Assembly (NCBI GenBank): GCA_900752815.1
Contig: CAADWS010000152.1
Coordinates: forward strand, 1 to 6,753
Source: Bacteroidaceae bacterium
GTDB taxonomy: Bacteria > Bacteroidota > Bacteroidia > Bacteroidales > Bacteroidaceae
Direction of reading: 5' to 3'
Length of the DNA stretch: 6,753 nt
In this document: positions 6,261-6,753 of the stretch, piece after piece
Layout: each line of letters opens with the position of its first letter
How positions within the stretch are numbered: the first letter of the stretch is position 1
Position numbers and translations under genes: made by a program
The notes under the pieces: model-generated
Seen by the model: only the letters and a program-made list of their open reading frames with translations
The model's database searches: none
Told to the model about the DNA's origin: nothing

Positions 6261-6557
6261 ATGGAAATCAGAATTCAGTCCATCCATTTTGACGCAACGG
6301 AAAAGTTGCAGGCGTTCATTGAAAAGAAAATCGGCAAGTTGTCAAAAAGCATAGAAAATGCCAAGGCCGGCGTAATCCTGAAAGTGGTGAAACCGGAAAC
6401 GGCGATGAATAAGGAAGTACAGGTGAATCTGGACTTGCCGGGTGCGAAGTTGCATGCAGAGAAAGTTTGCGATACTTTTGAGGAAGGAATCGACCTTTGT
6501 ATCGAAGCTTTGCAGCGTCAAATCGAAAAATACAAGGAAAAAATGCGTGCAAAGTAA
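6261..6557 (+). CDS. hpf: Short ribosome hibernation promoting factor (HPF/RaiA family)
   Basis: Small cytoplasmic protein of 98 residues from the HPF/YfiA (RaiA, S30AE) family, which binds the decoding region of the 30S subunit during slow growth and blocks translation of idle ribosomes. The sequence starts MEIRIQSIHFDATEKLQAFIEKKIGKL, the usual beta strand plus first helix. It continues through the strands ILKVVKPET and VQVNLDLPG and ends with a basic helix EALQRQIEKYKEKMRAK, giving the beta-alpha-beta-beta-beta-alpha fold. Length is that of the short form, without the C-terminal dimerisation domain of long HPF. The ATG is set by a perfect ribosome binding site five bases away. The gene has its own promoter (6127-6158) and is followed after 17 bases by the promoter of the tRNA unit, with no clear terminator between. 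Older annotations call this family sigma-54 modulation protein; that name does not imply a link with the sigma-54 regulator upstream. Confidence 0.93.
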   Translation: MEIRIQSIHFDATEKLQAFIEKKIGKLSKSIENAKAGVILKVVKPETAMNKEVQVNLDLPGAKLHAEKVCDTFEEGIDLCIEALQRQIEKYKEKMRAK

Positions 6558-6574
6558 AAAAAACAGGGAAAAGT

Positions 6575-6605
6575 TTTGGAGATAATAAAAATATCCATAC
6601 CTTTG
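6575..6605 (+). promoter_or_regulatory. Bacteroides-type promoter of the tRNA unit
   Basis: TTTG (6575-6578), 19 bp, then TACCTTTG (6598-6605): an exact match to the TTTG / TAnnTTTG consensus at accepted spacing. The start should fall at about 6609-6613, some 60 bases before the mature tRNA, so the leader must be removed by RNase P. This is the best promoter in the window, as expected for a stable RNA or translation-factor operon. Confidence 0.8.
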
Positions 6606-6638
6606 CAGCCGTTTCGAGGACATTTCTCCAACGGCTGC
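6605..6638. repeat. 9-bp inverted repeat at the tRNA transcription start
   Basis: GCAGCCGTT (6605-6613) and AACGGCTGC (6630-6638) are perfect reverse complements with a 16-base loop. The left arm begins on the last base of the -7 box and covers the predicted start site, so the RNA would contain only part of the left arm. It could be an operator or a leader hairpin, or chance. Confidence 0.6.
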
Positions 6639-6672
6639 GAATTTTCTCCAGAAGCAGGAATTCCTTGGAAAA

Positions 6673-6753
6673 GGGCAAATACCAGAGTGGCCAAATGGGG
6701 CAGACTGTAAATCTGCTGGCGTACGCCTTCGGTGGTTCGAATCCATCTTTGCC
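6673..6753 (+). tRNA. tRNA-Tyr (anticodon GTA), 3' end cut by window
   Basis: Class II tRNA with a long variable arm. Acceptor strand GGGCAAA (6673-6679) pairs with TTTGCC at 6748-6753; the seventh acceptor base, the discriminator and any CCA lie beyond the window. The D stem is CCA/TGG (6682-6684, 6696-6698) with the GG pair in the loop. The anticodon stem GCAGA/TCTGC (6700-6704, 6712-6716) encloses CTGTAAA, with anticodon GTA at 6707-6709. The variable arm folds as GGCG/CGCC (6718-6721, 6724-6727). The T stem GGTGG/CCATC (6731-6735, 6743-6747) encloses TTCGAAT. Charges with tyrosine and reads UAC and UAU. In this group it commonly heads a tRNA cluster before tuf, which would lie to the right. 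Confidence 0.95.

Noticed and set aside
6261..6557. Functional link between hpf (old name sigma-54 modulation protein) and the sigma-54 activator upstream
   Set aside because: The name is historical; the family acts on ribosomes. The two genes are separated by a terminator and hpf has its own promoter.
6316..6746. Minus-strand open frames over hpf and the tRNA, one starting MDSNHRRRTPADLQ
   Set aside because: This start is the antisense translation of the tRNA-Tyr gene, a well-known source of spurious predicted proteins, and the rest is antisense to hpf.

Overview
The window reads as a chromosomal segment from a member of Bacteroidota, most likely order Bacteroidales. Three upstream regions carry the Bacteroides-type promoter pattern (TTTG, about 20 bp, then TAnnTTTG). 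Most starts lack a Shine-Dalgarno (SD) sequence and follow A-rich or unremarkable leaders. An FtsX/MacB-type permease, a TolC-like protein and an NtrC-type regulator-kinase pair in one operon also fits that group. The genus cannot be fixed from the sequence.

Bases 1-5730 hold one tightly packed plus-strand operon, already running when the window opens. A possible tail of an upstream gene (1-33) is followed by an FtsX-like ABC permease (74-1387), a TolC-family outer-membrane factor (about 1481-2998), a sigma-54-dependent response regulator (3021-4409) and a histidine kinase (4390-5730) that overlaps the regulator by 20 bases. A strong hairpin terminator at 5815-5865 closes the unit. The simplest reading is an ABC export or lipid/peptide-handling system with its own NtrBC-like control pair. 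The ATPase and any membrane-fusion protein would lie upstream, outside the window.

Bases 5731-6260 hold no convincing gene. They contain the terminator, a striking cluster of four palindromic AGTACT-type cores spaced 21, 21 and 20 bp (5895-5974, bounded by a perfect 23-bp inverted repeat), and the promoter and structured leader of the next gene.

Bases 6261-6753 are housekeeping: a short ribosome hibernation factor (hpf/raiA) with a near-perfect SD sequence, unusual in this phylum, then a textbook Bacteroides-type promoter and a tRNA-Tyr(GTA) cut off by the window end just before its last acceptor bases. From general knowledge of the group, more tRNAs and tuf often follow, but they are not visible here.

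No insertion sequence, CRISPR array, integrase or defence system is present. The most unexplained structure is the AGTACT array.
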